Both the position numbers and the translations under genes were made by a program. Source: Candidatus Zixiibacteriota bacterium (GTDB lineage Bacteria; Zixibacteria; MSB-5A5; WJJR01; JAJRUJ01). From it: 64,000 bases of DNA. Positions 35,585-44,879 of the stretch are shown one piece after another. The notes under the pieces are model-generated. The model was given only the letters and a program-made list of their open reading frames with translations, was not told the origin of the DNA and searched no databases. The DNA lies in assembly GCA_020051695.1 (NCBI GenBank), contig JAGVQM010000012.1, positions 132,361 to 196,360 of the forward strand, written 5' to 3'. Each line of letters starts with the position of its first letter. Positions within the stretch are counted from its first letter, which is position 1.

Positions 35585-37018
35585 TCACGACACAGTCGGA
35601 ATGCGCCCGGTAATCGAGAATTTTCCGGTCTCATTCCGGCCAAGCTCTGCAGACTCAGGGCTTTCCGCCAGGGCCCGCGCGACCTCGGCCGTAATAATCC
35701 GCCGTTTGGCAAGCTGGCCCAGGGACGCATCGAGACTATGCATGCCGACCGCGCCCCCCGTCTGGATCATCGTGGGAATCTGGTTGATCTTCATATCGCG
35801 GATGACCGCGCGGACCCCGGAGGTCCCGACCAGGACCTCAGTAGCCACGACCAGCCCGCTTTTATCCGCACGGGCAACCAATCGCTGGCAGATAATCCCG
35901 CGCAGCCCTGCCGCCAACTGCACCGCGGCCTCCTGCCGTTGCGCCGGGGGAAACAAGCCCAGAATGCGATGGATAGTCTGCATGGCGTTCGAGGTATGCA
36001 GACTGGTCAGGACCAGGTGCCCGGTCTCCGCGGCGGTGAGCGCCACCGACAGCGTCTGACGATCGCGGATCTCGCCGATGAAGATGACATCGGGGTCCTG
36101 CCGCAACAGGTTTTTCAAACCCGCATCGAACGAGTGGGTATCGGCGCCTACTTCACGCTGCTTGATGATTGACCGTTTGCCCTGGTGCAAAAACTCGATC
36201 GGGTCTTCCAGCGTAATAATTACTTTACGGAATTCACTGTTGATCAGGTCGATCATCGAGGCCAGGGTCGTGCTTTTCCCGACATTGGTGGGACCCGCGA
36301 CGATGACCAACCCGTCGGGCAGCCGGGCCAGATCGGCGACCACCGAGGGCAGGCCGAGGCGTTCGATGGGTTTGATTTCCAGATCGATCGCGCGATAGGT
36401 GGCCTCCACAGCCCCCTGCTGATAATGGACATTGACCCGCCAGCGGCCGATGCCCGGAATGGTCAGGGCATAATTCGCCTCCCGCTCGGCTTCGAAACGC
36501 CGGATCTGGTCGTTGTCCATCACCGAATAAATCAACAGCCGGACATTGGCTTCCGAAAGGGGATCGGCCTTCATGGGGAACAACTCTTTCTGGATGCGCA
36601 AAATCGGCGGCCGGTTCACCGCCAGGTGCAAATCCGATGCATCTTTTTCCACCATGGCCGAGAACAGCTGGACAATGTCGATCGAGGAAATATGGCGGCG
36701 GATCGTCTCTTTGGTCACCGGGTCCATCTCGCCGAATTCCACGCCGACAAAATAGCCCTCTTCACCGGCTTCTGAGATATGCACCGCGCGCCCGGAAAAT
36801 TGCAGGGTCAACGGCGGTTCACTCAGGGGCAGAGAAAACTGCAGGGCAGCCCCCACCGGCAGTTTATCCGCGGTGAAAAAGCGCAAACCGCTGAAGGAAA
36901 CATCATTTGTCCGACCGGAAATTACCTGATCCTGGCCGGCCAACCGAAAACTCAACGAATATTCGGTTTTAATTCGGCGTTCACCGCGTTTTTCATTACC
37001 CCAGAACTCCGGCTGCAT
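35585..37018 (-). CDS. PilZ-PilT fusion: c-di-GMP-binding domain plus pilus retraction-type ATPase
   Basis: About 477 aa; the ATG at 37018 sits 9 nt after GGAGG, better than the ATG at 37027 which touches it. The N-terminal ~100 residues are a PilZ domain with RGERRIKTEY (RxxxR-type) and NDVSFSGLRF ([DN]xSxxG). The rest is a PilT/PilU ATPase: DASDLHLAVNRPP, Walker A GPTNVGKSTT, ITLEDPIEFLH, the LRQDPDVIFIGEIRD Walker B region, and TGHLVLTSLHTSNA. The usual PilT P-loop GPTGSGKST is changed to GPTNVGKST but keeps the key residues. c-di-GMP control of pilus retraction is inferred. Confidence 0.9.
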   Translation of the reverse strand: MQPEFWGNEKRGERRIKTEYSLSFRLAGQDQVISGRTNDVSFSGLRFFTADKLPVGAALQFSLPLSEPPLTLQFSGRAVHISEAGEEGYFVGVEFGEMDPVTKETIRRHISSIDIVQLFSAMVEKDASDLHLAVNRPPILRIQKELFPMKADPLSEANVRLLIYSVMDNDQIRRFEAEREANYALTIPGIGRWRVNVHYQQGAVEATYRAIDLEIKPIERLGLPSVVADLARLPDGLVIVAGPTNVGKSTTLASMIDLINSEFRKVIITLEDPIEFLHQGKRSIIKQREVGADTHSFDAGLKNLLRQDPDVIFIGEIRDRQTLSVALTAAETGHLVLTSLHTSNAMQTIHRILGLFPPAQRQEAAVQLAAGLRGIICQRLVARADKSGLVVATEVLVGTSGVRAVIRDMKINQIPTMIQTGGAVGMHSLDASLGQLAKRRIITAEVARALAESPESAELGRNETGKFSITGRIPTVS

Positions 37019-37209
37019 CGCGATCATCCTCCATGGAACAACAACGGAACTCGGCCTGCTGTATTACATCCATATTCATCAGTATCGGAAGATTGCCGGG
37101 TGCGATTAATGGGGCGAACCCGGCGAGTTTCGTGATCCACCGATGGGTTTTTCTGATTTATGGCTGCCGGATTTATCTCGCAGGACTGACGAAGGACCCT
37201 GCCACCCGG

Positions 37210-38214
37210 TCAAGGGAACAAATCATACGCCGTGCCGGGCCCGGCATCACGGCCGCCGGCCATATCGACTGCATCTTTTCGGCTCAGATGGCGCGCGCAT
37301 AAGCCGGTTTCTCGCAATCGCGCTGCCAGCTCGGGGAAGCCGTGAAAGGTGAAGACCGTCCGTGCGCCGGTTTTTTGAATGTACTGGACAAGTTGAGGAT
37401 AATCGGCATGGTCCGAAAGCGGCAGCACCAGGTCCGCCCCCGAACGGCGGGGAACTCGGTCCAGCGCCCACCCGGTAAGAAAAATGGTGTACGGGTTACT
37501 GATTTGCCGCCATTCCCGAGATTGCGGCACACCCGGCGGCATAACGACGACTTTGTCCCGCAGTTTTTGCGGCGAAAACAATTCGGCGCCCGCCAGCGGG
37601 ATCCCATGCGCGCGATAAATCAGGACTGCGTCATAAATCAAACGGTGACAGGCGAAAGCAAACCCCTGCTGCGCCAGCAGCGCCATGGCCTCCTGCGCCT
37701 TGCCTAGGCCATAGGCCAAGAGCACCGGCGTCAATCCCCGGACAAAGACTCGTTTGATTGTCGTCACCAGCAGATCAACGGTCTGTTCAACGGGCGGAAA
37801 CACATACCCCGGCCGGCCGTAGGTCGCCTCGATAATCAGCGTATCACAAGCCGGGGCCGCCGCCGGCGGTGTCGTTTTGCCTCCTGCAGGTTTCACATCT
37901 CCGGTATAGAGGACCCGGTGCCCGTCGATGACCAGCAGAATCTGCGCCGAACCGAGGACATGGCCCGCATCGAATAACGTCACCTGAATCCCCTCGATCT
38001 CGATTGTTTGGCCGATCTCCGGCGTTATTGTCTCGGTCCGGCCGAAGCGCGCGCAGGCCAGCTCGGCGGTTGCGGTTGTACACAGTATGCGGTGGTGGCG
38101 CCCGCAATGATCGGCGTGAGCGTGAGAGGCGAAAGCGAATCGTTCGGGGCGGACCGCATCGAGAACGAACGGCACACCGCTGATGCGCAGACCATTTTGC
38201 AGAGAGAGTATCAT
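37210..38214 (-). CDS. MBL-fold exonuclease-like hydrolase (beta-CASP-type)
   Basis: About 334 aa. The zinc motif is ASHAHADHCGRH (HxHxDH), with AGHVLGSAQI, VLYTGDVKPAGG and a DTLIIEATYG strand, followed by a helical insertion and LPLSDHADYPQLV plus a final FTFHGF. This matches metallo-beta-lactamase nucleases of the YSH1/DNA-repair exonuclease type. No ligase gene is adjacent. An in-frame ATG at 38253 lies inside the mobile-element-like repeat, so 38214 is preferred even though no Shine-Dalgarno precedes it. Confidence 0.85.
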   Translation of the reverse strand: MILSLQNGLRISGVPFVLDAVRPERFAFASHAHADHCGRHHRILCTTATAELACARFGRTETITPEIGQTIEIEGIQVTLFDAGHVLGSAQILLVIDGHRVLYTGDVKPAGGKTTPPAAAPACDTLIIEATYGRPGYVFPPVEQTVDLLVTTIKRVFVRGLTPVLLAYGLGKAQEAMALLAQQGFAFACHRLIYDAVLIYRAHGIPLAGAELFSPQKLRDKVVVMPPGVPQSREWRQISNPYTIFLTGWALDRVPRRSGADLVLPLSDHADYPQLVQYIQKTGARTVFTFHGFPELAARLRETGLCARHLSRKDAVDMAGGRDAGPGTAYDLFP

Positions 38215-38225
38215 TGCCGGAGGGG

Positions 38226-38398
38226 AGTGTTGAAAAACCTCACCATATGACATTTGATGTCATCGCGAGGAGTCCCGCCATCAGGCGGGACGACACGGCG
38301 ATCTCGATGTCGCCCATAGATATCATCGACGTGTGAGATTGCTTCGTCCCGCTCAAAAGCGGGACTCGCAATGACGATTTTTGGACCTTTTCAACACT
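38226..38398. repeat. MITE-like palindromic element with 11-bp terminal inverted repeats
   Basis: AGTGTTGAAAA at 38226-38236 and TTTTCAACACT at 38388-38398 are perfect terminal inverted repeats. Inside, the left arm (GTCATCGCGAGGAGTCCCGC and on to GGCGATCTC) and the right arm (GAGATTGCTTCGTCCCGC and on to GGGACTCGCAATGAC) are imperfect complements. Each arm has its own hairpin (CCCGCCATCAGGCGGG, CCCGCTCAAAAGCGGG). The arms match the widespread GTCATTGCGAG/GCAATCTC repeat family. It encodes no protein. Confidence 0.75.
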
Positions 38399-38534
38399 TC
38401 GGGTGACGGGCACGCAACAGACCGGCAACCGGACGGACGGGCATTCTCGGCAATCCGCTGCAGCGCCGGGAAACTGTCCGCTTGCGCTGCCGCAAACCAA
38501 CCGTAACAGGTCCGCTCGTCCTGTTCCGCAAACC

Positions 38535-39014
38535 TCAGCATTTATAACCGATTGTTCGCAGGAATTTTTTTCGGTCGGCGATATCCTCGCTGCCTTCCAC
38601 GCCCATCGGGGAGTTGCCGTCCACCACTCCGAGGACCGCCCGGCCCAGTCCGGTCTCGCCAAGGACCACTTCCACCGGGTTGGCGGTCGCGCAAAAGACC
38701 CGACAGACTTCAGGACAATTTTTGACTGAGTTCAAGACCTGAATCGGAAAGCCCTTTTTTAGGACGATCAGGAATGTGTGTCCTGCCCCGATGGCCTGCA
38801 GATTGTCAATTGCCGTCCGTTTGGCATCATCGTCGTTGCCGGCATGGCGCACCAGGCGGTGCTGGGAGGCCTCGGAAAATGCCACGCCGAATTTAAGCTC
38901 GCCTGCTGCAGCGAGGATCTCGTACAAGTCTTCGATCGTCTTGATGAAGTGGGACTGGCCGAAGATAATGTTCCATCCATCGGGGACATTCAACGGGACC
39001 GTCAATATATTCAC
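38535..39014 (-). CDS. adenosine-specific kinase-like protein
   Basis: About 159 aa, family length. Conserved blocks: IIFGQSHFIKTIEDLYE, KFGVAFSEAS, HRLVRHAGND, IGAGHTFLIVL, EVCRVFCATANPVEVVLGET and the C-terminal DRKKFLRTIGYKC. Members bind AMP/adenosine; the cellular role is poorly known. AGGGAGG precedes the GTG at 39014 by 5 nt, whereas the GTG at 39020 touches it. Confidence 0.9.
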   Translation of the reverse strand: MNILTVPLNVPDGWNIIFGQSHFIKTIEDLYEILAAAGELKFGVAFSEASQHRLVRHAGNDDDAKRTAIDNLQAIGAGHTFLIVLKKGFPIQVLNSVKNCPEVCRVFCATANPVEVVLGETGLGRAVLGVVDGNSPMGVEGSEDIADRKKFLRTIGYKC

Positions 39015-39053
39015 GTGCACCTCCCTGCGCCTGGGGCAATTGTCGATTCCGGC

Positions 39054-41051
39054 TCAGGCCGGCCCGGACAGGATAATCTCCACATGTTCTATAAGATCCA
39101 ACGGCCGCAACTGTTCGGCCACATCCATTCCTTCGACTACTTTGCCGAAAATTGTCCGGGCAAAATCGGACAGCGGCTGCGGCACCAGGCAGATACCGAA
39201 GACACTGCGGGCATCATGCCGGTGATCGACCCACCATACCAATGACCCGCGCTCGATGCGGCGCAGGTTGATTTCATCCCGAATCGATTCCGGGCACACA
39301 CCCCAGCCGTCGGCCCGCTGATCGCCAAGATACACCGTGCGCCCGTCGTCTTTTGCCCCGACCGGGGTGCCGTTATAAAACCCGGACTCCGCCAGCGTGA
39401 TGAAATGGTGCACCGAACGCGGCGCATCGGCCGGGTATAACTCCACGGTGAATTCACCCCGCGAGGTGGTAAAGCGCGCGCGCGGAGGCGCGGGGTATTC
39501 GCGGTAAATCTCGTCATAGGTCTCCGCATTAATCTGCGTGGCAAACGGTCCGACCTCCGCCCGGTGATCTTCCCGAAACTTCAGCCAGACCGCCGCGGCA
39601 TACTGGCGCACATGCCGGTCCGGGTCGGCTATACCCAGTTGAAAGATTTCGCGCTGCACCGGACCGATTTGCACCGAGGGCGATAGGTTCCCGGTCAGGG
39701 CCAGGATGGCCATCCGTACCTCCGGCCGCGGGCTGTCCTGCTGGGCACGGTACCACGCCAGCAGGGAATCGAACGTCACGCGTCCCCCGGCAAACGGCAG
39801 CACGTTGAGTGCATAATAGCGGACCAGCTCATCGGGGTCTTCCAGGGCGCCTAGGGTCACATCAGTCAATGTGCCGCTGAATGCCATCGAAGACTTGACC
39901 GCCACCGCGCGCACCGCCGCCACCGAATCGGCCGCGAGTTTCCGCAGGATCTCCGCCGCCGGGCCACTGTGGCCCCAGGCCGGCTGATTGAACGACTCCA
40001 GCTCTTTGGGGACTGCGGCACGAACCGCCCATGATGGATCGTCGGCCATCCCGGCGATGGCTTCAAAACTATCCTGCCTCAGGCACCGCAGCAGCGCACT
40101 CGGCAATTTGATCCGCACGCCGATATCGGGGTGGGTTTGCAGCCGCTGAAAATAAGGCGCAACCGACCCCTGCCAATGCCAACCCAGCGCGAAAACAAGC
40201 TGGGCCAGGACGCCGGGGTCCTGTTCGGTCTCAAGGAACGGATACACATCCCGTACCAGCAGCGTATCGCGCATCGCCCCGATGCCGGTTACCGCCGCCA
40301 GACGAATGTCCCGCCGCGGATCGGCGAGCGCCTGCAGCAGATACGGATAGTACGCCGGGTCTTTTGTATTGCCCAGCGCGATAAGGGCGGCGCCGGCGAT
40401 ATCGACATCCGGGTCGGCAAGGCAGGGGACAATTTTTTCTCCTAACCCCGAGGGGGACAGCCGGGACAGCGCAGTCGCCGCGCGCAGGCGCGCGACCGGC
40501 TCAGGATCGTCCAGCAACTCGGCCACTGCACCCGCCGCTTTCTGATGCGCCATCAAATTCAAACTCAGGGCGGCCTGGCCCCGCACACGGGCATCGGCAT
40601 AGTCCAGGAACGGCACCAGACTGTCAGCGATTTCCTGGACATACAACCGGCCAAGCGACCACAGCAGGTGTTCGATGACAAAGGCGTTCTTTTCTCTTTG
40701 TAACGCCTGAAAAACGTCGGATTGAATAGTCTTATGCCGGATATTCCCCAAAGCGATTGCGGCAGATGCGCGAACGAGGGTATCCTTGTCGGCCAACAGC
40801 GGGGCAAGCGCTGTGGCCGCCATCGTGTCCCCCACGCGGCCGACAGCCAGCACTGCGCGCCGCCGGACCTCGACATCAGCATCCCGAAGATAGGCCAGCA
40901 GGTTCTCGCTCAGTACCGCTTCGTCCTCGGCGACGGCAATCTCGATGAATTTGCTGTCCCGGGAAAGGCCGCCGAAAACCCCGCAGCCGATGCCGACCAG
41001 GGCAATACCTAATACCGTCAGTTTCAACCATGAACTTGTCGGGATACGCAC
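39054..41051 (-). CDS. HEAT-repeat lipoprotein with C-terminal cyclophilin-like domain
   Basis: 665 aa; GTG start with GGAGG upstream. The lipobox is in ALVGIGCG. Residues ~40-470 are HEAT repeats (e.g. DADVEVRRRAVLAVGRVG, KDTLVRASAAIALGNI). Residues ~520-660 form a cyclophilin-type domain: FTTSRGEFTVELYPADAPRS, FYNGTPVG, FGKVVEGMDVAEQL. The catalytic FHRV..F.IQGGD region is replaced by a sequence without the Phe-His-Arg triad, so isomerase activity is doubtful. A periplasmic chaperone or scaffold is inferred. Confidence 0.85.
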   Translation of the reverse strand: MRIPTSSWLKLTVLGIALVGIGCGVFGGLSRDSKFIEIAVAEDEAVLSENLLAYLRDADVEVRRRAVLAVGRVGDTMAATALAPLLADKDTLVRASAAIALGNIRHKTIQSDVFQALQREKNAFVIEHLLWSLGRLYVQEIADSLVPFLDYADARVRGQAALSLNLMAHQKAAGAVAELLDDPEPVARLRAATALSRLSPSGLGEKIVPCLADPDVDIAGAALIALGNTKDPAYYPYLLQALADPRRDIRLAAVTGIGAMRDTLLVRDVYPFLETEQDPGVLAQLVFALGWHWQGSVAPYFQRLQTHPDIGVRIKLPSALLRCLRQDSFEAIAGMADDPSWAVRAAVPKELESFNQPAWGHSGPAAEILRKLAADSVAAVRAVAVKSSMAFSGTLTDVTLGALEDPDELVRYYALNVLPFAGGRVTFDSLLAWYRAQQDSPRPEVRMAILALTGNLSPSVQIGPVQREIFQLGIADPDRHVRQYAAAVWLKFREDHRAEVGPFATQINAETYDEIYREYPAPPRARFTTSRGEFTVELYPADAPRSVHHFITLAESGFYNGTPVGAKDDGRTVYLGDQRADGWGVCPESIRDEINLRRIERGSLVWWVDHRHDARSVFGICLVPQPLSDFARTIFGKVVEGMDVAEQLRPLDLIEHVEIILSGPA

Positions 41052-41162
41052 AGTACAATTCCTCCTTTTCCCACGTCTGTCTGCCGCCGGGTATTATACA
41101 CAATTGGCGCAGCGATTGAAACCATTTCGGTGCCACATGCAGCCCCGCGCGTGTTCAGCGGG

Positions 41163-41813
41163 TTACGGGGCATAGCTGGGACACAGCGTGCCGACCCGGC
41201 ACTCGGCGCACCGAGGTTTTCGCGCCGCACACACCTGCCGGCCGTGGAAAATCAGGCGATGTGAAAAATCGATCCATTCCTTCTGCGGCAGGAGTTTCAT
41301 CAAATCCGCCTCGATTTTTTCGGGAGTTTTCTGCGCGGAGAGGTTTAGCCGGCGGGAAAGCCGGGCGACATGAGTGTCCACCACCACGCCCGTGGCGATG
41401 CCGAACGCCGAGCCCAGTACAACATTGGCAGTTTTTCGGCCGACACCCGGCAGACGGACCAATTCCTCCAGTGAACGGGGGACTTTTCCGCCATGTGACA
41501 TCAACAGCCCCCGGCAACACCCCTGAATATTCCGGGCTTTATTGCGGAAAAATCCAGTCGGGCGGATATCCTCTTCCAATTGCCGCGGGTCGGCAGTGGC
41601 GAAGTCCGTGGCTGTTTTATATGTCGCAAACAGAGTACGGGTCACCTGATTGACACGCTCATCAGTACATTGTGCCGAGAGGATCGTCGAGACCAATAGC
41701 TGCAGGGGATTTTCATGGTGCAACGCAGTATGTGCCTCAGGATAGCAGGACCGCAGAATGTCGTTAATCCGTCCGGCCCGTTTTTGTCGTGCAGCCAGTG
41801 TTTCACGCGGCAT
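41163..41813 (-). CDS. nth: endonuclease III
   Basis: About 216 aa. STILSAQCTDERVNQVT carries the conserved N-terminal block, LPGVGRKTANVVLG the helix-hairpin-helix with catalytic Lys, VVDTHVARLSRRL the catalytic Asp, and CAARKPRCAECRVGTLC the 4Fe-4S cluster in C-x6-C-x2-C-x5-C spacing. It excises oxidised pyrimidines. It follows pyrC by 60 bp. Confidence 0.97.
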   Translation of the reverse strand: MPRETLAARQKRAGRINDILRSCYPEAHTALHHENPLQLLVSTILSAQCTDERVNQVTRTLFATYKTATDFATADPRQLEEDIRPTGFFRNKARNIQGCCRGLLMSHGGKVPRSLEELVRLPGVGRKTANVVLGSAFGIATGVVVDTHVARLSRRLNLSAQKTPEKIEADLMKLLPQKEWIDFSHRLIFHGRQVCAARKPRCAECRVGTLCPSYAP

Positions 41814-41873
41814 AATGTTCGGTCCGGTCACTCAGGGATTTAAGGCGGGGATACTACCCCGGAATTACCTGTG

Positions 41874-43196
41874 TTACTCGTCAATATGGGTCACTTTTCC
41901 CCGGCAGATAGTCATCTTCACGCGTCCGGTCAGGCTCCAGCCGGCAAACGGCGAATTATGAGACAACGAGAAAAACTTCTCCGGGGCGACAGTCCATTCC
42001 TCATCCGGATTAAACACAGTGATGTCGGCGGGAGCGCCTTCGGCCAGAGTTCCCCCCGGTACTTTCACAATTTTCGCGGGATTGGTGCTCAGCAATTCGA
42101 TGGCCCTCGGCCAGCCAAGGAACCCGCCGACGACCAGCACTTTGCCGACCAGCCCCAGGGCAGTCTCCAATCCGACCATGCCCGGAGGGGCTTTATCGAA
42201 TTCATTGTCTTTTTCCTCTACCGAATGCGGGGCGTGGTCGGTGGCAATGCAGTCGAGCGTGCCGTCGGCCAGCGCGGCAATGACGGCCTTGCGGTCTTTT
42301 TCCGTACGCAACGGCGGATTGACCCGTAGATTACTGTTGAACGATTCGGCGATCATCCTGTCAATCAGTGAGAAATGGTGCGGCGCGGCTTCGCCGGTGA
42401 CCCGCACGCCATCCCGTTTGCCGCGCTTGATGAGTTTTACCGAACCGGCGGTCGAAACGTGGGCAATATGCAGCCGTGCGCCGGTGAACGCGGCCAGTTG
42501 AATATCCCGGGCGACCATGATTTCCTCGGCGGCGCCCGGCTGACCGGACATCCCCAGCAGGGTGGAAACCGTACCCTCGTTCATCACCCCGTTATTGGCC
42601 AGGGCGGCGTCCTCACAGTGAGAAATGACCGGGATGTCAAACATCCGCACATATTCCATGGCCCGGCGTTGCACCTCGGCTGAGGCCACCGATTTCCCGT
42701 CTTCGGAAATACCGACGGCTCCGGCCGCGACCATATCGCCGATCTCGGTCAGGAATTCACCCCGCTGTCCCTGGGTAATGGCGCCAATCGGATAAACCCG
42801 GCAGGCGGCATCCCGGGCCTGGTCGATGACAAACTGCACGGTCTCCTGGTCATCGATCGGCGGGTCGGTGTTCGGCATGCAGCATACGGAAGTGAACCCG
42901 CCGGCCGCCGCCGCCCGCGCGCCGGATTCTATGGTCTCTTCGTCTTCCCGCCCCGGCTCACGCAGGTGCACGTGCACATCGATAAATCCGGGGGCGACGA
43001 TTAATCCCCGGGCATCGGCGATGCTGCGTTCGGCATCCATCTCCGCAGTGGTCTTGAGCGCTTTTTTCTTCAACTCTATTTTGTCGATCACGCCGCCCTT
43101 GAGATAGACGTCGCCGACCGCATCGATTCCCGAGGCCGGATCGATGATTCGTCCACCGGCAATGATAGAGACAGTTTTGGGAAATTTCACGCTCAC
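41874..43196 (-). CDS. pyrC: dihydroorotase
   Basis: 440 aa, class I amidohydrolase. Metal ligands are in APGFIDVHVHLREPG, ISHCEDAALA and LHIAHVSTAGS, with the catalytic Asp in IATDHAPHS. CMPNTDPPID and NSNLRVNPPLRT are substrate-side motifs. It closes carbamoyl-aspartate to dihydroorotate. It starts 8 nt after pyrB with GGAGG at the pyrB end. Confidence 0.97.
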   Translation of the reverse strand: MSVKFPKTVSIIAGGRIIDPASGIDAVGDVYLKGGVIDKIELKKKALKTTAEMDAERSIADARGLIVAPGFIDVHVHLREPGREDEETIESGARAAAAGGFTSVCCMPNTDPPIDDQETVQFVIDQARDAACRVYPIGAITQGQRGEFLTEIGDMVAAGAVGISEDGKSVASAEVQRRAMEYVRMFDIPVISHCEDAALANNGVMNEGTVSTLLGMSGQPGAAEEIMVARDIQLAAFTGARLHIAHVSTAGSVKLIKRGKRDGVRVTGEAAPHHFSLIDRMIAESFNSNLRVNPPLRTEKDRKAVIAALADGTLDCIATDHAPHSVEEKDNEFDKAPPGMVGLETALGLVGKVLVVGGFLGWPRAIELLSTNPAKIVKVPGGTLAEGAPADITVFNPDEEWTVAPEKFFSLSHNSPFAGWSLTGRVKMTICRGKVTHIDE

Positions 43197-43203
43197 CTGA
43201 TCA

Positions 43204-44196
43204 TTACCTCCGGTTGACTTTCTTGCCGCCGCCGCACAACAGATACAGGACAGCCATCCGGACCGCGAGGCCGTTGGTCACCTGCGATAAAATCACCGAT
43301 TGCGGCCCGTCGGCCACTTCCGGTGTGATTTCCACACCGCGGTTCATCGGTCCCGGGTGCATCACCACAACATCAGGTCCCGCCCGCCGCAGACGTTCAC
43401 GATTCAGACCAAACAACAATGTGTACTCCCGCAGCGACGGCAACAGTGCACCCGACTGGCGTTCTTTTTGAATCCGCAGGACATTGATCGCATCCACGCC
43501 GGCCAGTGCCTGATCGAGGTCATAAAACACCTCGACGCCCAGTTTGTCGACATCAACGGGGATCAATGTCGGCGGACCGCAAACCCGGACTGTGGCACCC
43601 AGGGTTACCAGGCCGAAGATATTGGAGCGGGCGACGCGGCTGTGCGCGATATCACCGACGATCAGGATTGTCCGGCCCTTCAATGAGCCGAATTTCTCCC
43701 AAAGCGTGTAAATGTCGAGCAGGCCCTGCGTGGGGTGCTCGTGCGCCCCATCACCGGCGTTGATCACAATGGACGAACAACAGGTCGTCAGGTAATGTGC
43801 GGCGCCGGGGAAACTGTGCCGGATAACCACGACATCGGTTTTCATCGCCTCAATATTCTTAATCGTATCCTTGAGCGTCTCGCCTTTTTGTACCGAGGAG
43901 GAGGAAGTGGTAAAACTTACCACATCGGCCGACAATCGTTTTTCAGCGAGTTCGAAAGAGATCCGGGTCCGTGTGGACGGTTCGTAAAAGAGGTTCACGA
44001 CCGTCATGCCGCGCAGCGGGGGGACTTTTTTAATCGGCCGCTCGAGGATTTCCTTGAACGGGACGGCTGTCTCCAGAATCAACTGGATATCCTCGGCGGG
44101 CATTCCCTCCAGTCCCAGCAGGTGGCGGGAGGATAATTGCGCCGCGCGTCGTGCTTTGCGCGGTGCGCCATCTTTTGCTTTCACCGTTGTGCCCAT
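43204..44196 (-). CDS. pyrB: aspartate carbamoyltransferase catalytic subunit
   Basis: About 330 aa. FYEPSTRTRISFELA binds carbamoyl phosphate. SSVQKGETLKDT, NAGDGAHEHPTQGLLD and VMHPGPMNRGVEI are further active-site motifs. It makes carbamoyl-aspartate, the first committed pyrimidine step. Its start lies 31 nt after pyrR. No pyrI is adjacent. The first ~20 residues are a basic extension. Confidence 0.97.
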   Translation of the reverse strand: MGTTVKAKDGAPRKARRAAQLSSRHLLGLEGMPAEDIQLILETAVPFKEILERPIKKVPPLRGMTVVNLFYEPSTRTRISFELAEKRLSADVVSFTTSSSSVQKGETLKDTIKNIEAMKTDVVVIRHSFPGAAHYLTTCCSSIVINAGDGAHEHPTQGLLDIYTLWEKFGSLKGRTILIVGDIAHSRVARSNIFGLVTLGATVRVCGPPTLIPVDVDKLGVEVFYDLDQALAGVDAINVLRIQKERQSGALLPSLREYTLLFGLNRERLRRAGPDVVVMHPGPMNRGVEITPEVADGPQSVILSQVTNGLAVRMAVLYLLCGGGKKVNRR

Positions 44197-44227
44197 AGTT
44201 TTTCTTGTCTTGGCTTGGCTTGTGCCG

Positions 44228-44821
44228 TTATAAGTCCATATCAATAACCGCACTATCGCCCTCGCGGAGTTTTTTACGCGTCGATCCCCGTTCAATGACC
44301 ACCGAATCGGTCTTGTCGATTTCCTTCAAACGAACATCTACTTGTTCATTGGCGGTGGTGGGGATGTTCTTCCCGACAAAGTCGGCCCGTATCGGCAGCT
44401 CCCGGTGGCCGCGGTCGATGAGTACGGCCAATTGGATGGCCCGCGGCCGGCCCAGATCGGTCAGGGCATCCAACGCCGAGCGAATCGTCCGTCCGGTATA
44501 CAGGACATCGTCGACCAGGACCACCGTCTTGCCGGTGATGTCAAACAGGATTTCTGTCCGCTGGACCACCGGTTGATCGAAAGCGGTTTGGAAATCATCG
44601 CGGTAGAAGGTAATATCCAGGTAACCCACCGGGAGTTTGACTTTTTCCACCTGCTCAATCGCCGCGGCAATACGGTCGGCCAGCGGTGCCCCGCGCGATT
44701 TGATCCCGATCAGGATGAGGTCCCGCGCGCCGCCGTTGCGCTCCAGAATTTCGTGCCCGATCCGGGTAATCGCCCGGCGAACGGTGGCCGCGTCCATTAC
44801 CTTCTGGCGTGAAACACTCAT
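44228..44821 (-). CDS. pyrR: bifunctional pyrimidine operon regulator / uracil phosphoribosyltransferase
   Basis: About 197 aa; ATG at 44821 with AGGAG upstream. The PRPP-binding motif is [21 protein letters not shown], preceded by [16 protein letters not shown]. PyrR binds pyr leader RNA when UMP is high. It heads the operon pyrR-pyrB-pyrC and a terminator-like hairpin lies directly in front of it, so attenuation is plausible. Confidence 0.95.
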   Translation of the reverse strand: MSVSRQKVMDAATVRRAITRIGHEILERNGGARDLILIGIKSRGAPLADRIAAAIEQVEKVKLPVGYLDITFYRDDFQTAFDQPVVQRTEILFDITGKTVVLVDDVLYTGRTIRSALDALTDLGRPRAIQLAVLIDRGHRELPIRADFVGKNIPTTANEQVDVRLKEIDKTDSVVIERGSTRKKLREGDSAVIDMDL

Positions 44822-44849
44822 GACGAACAGCTCCTGCGTAACGGACAAT

Positions 44850-44879
44850 AAAAAAACCGTCGGTTTGTCCCCACGGTTT
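44850..44879 (-). terminator. candidate pyr leader attenuator
   Basis: On the minus strand AAACCGT pairs with ACGGTTT across a 12-nt loop, followed by a T7 run, placed ~30 nt before the pyrR start. Its position upstream of the first operon gene suggests transcription attenuation rather than termination of another gene. I did not find a clear match to the Bacillus PyrR-binding consensus. Confidence 0.5.

Noticed and set aside
37019-37209. Possible CRISPR or tRNA in short gaps
   Set aside because: No regularly spaced repeats and no cloverleaf or T-loop sequence were found here or elsewhere in the window.
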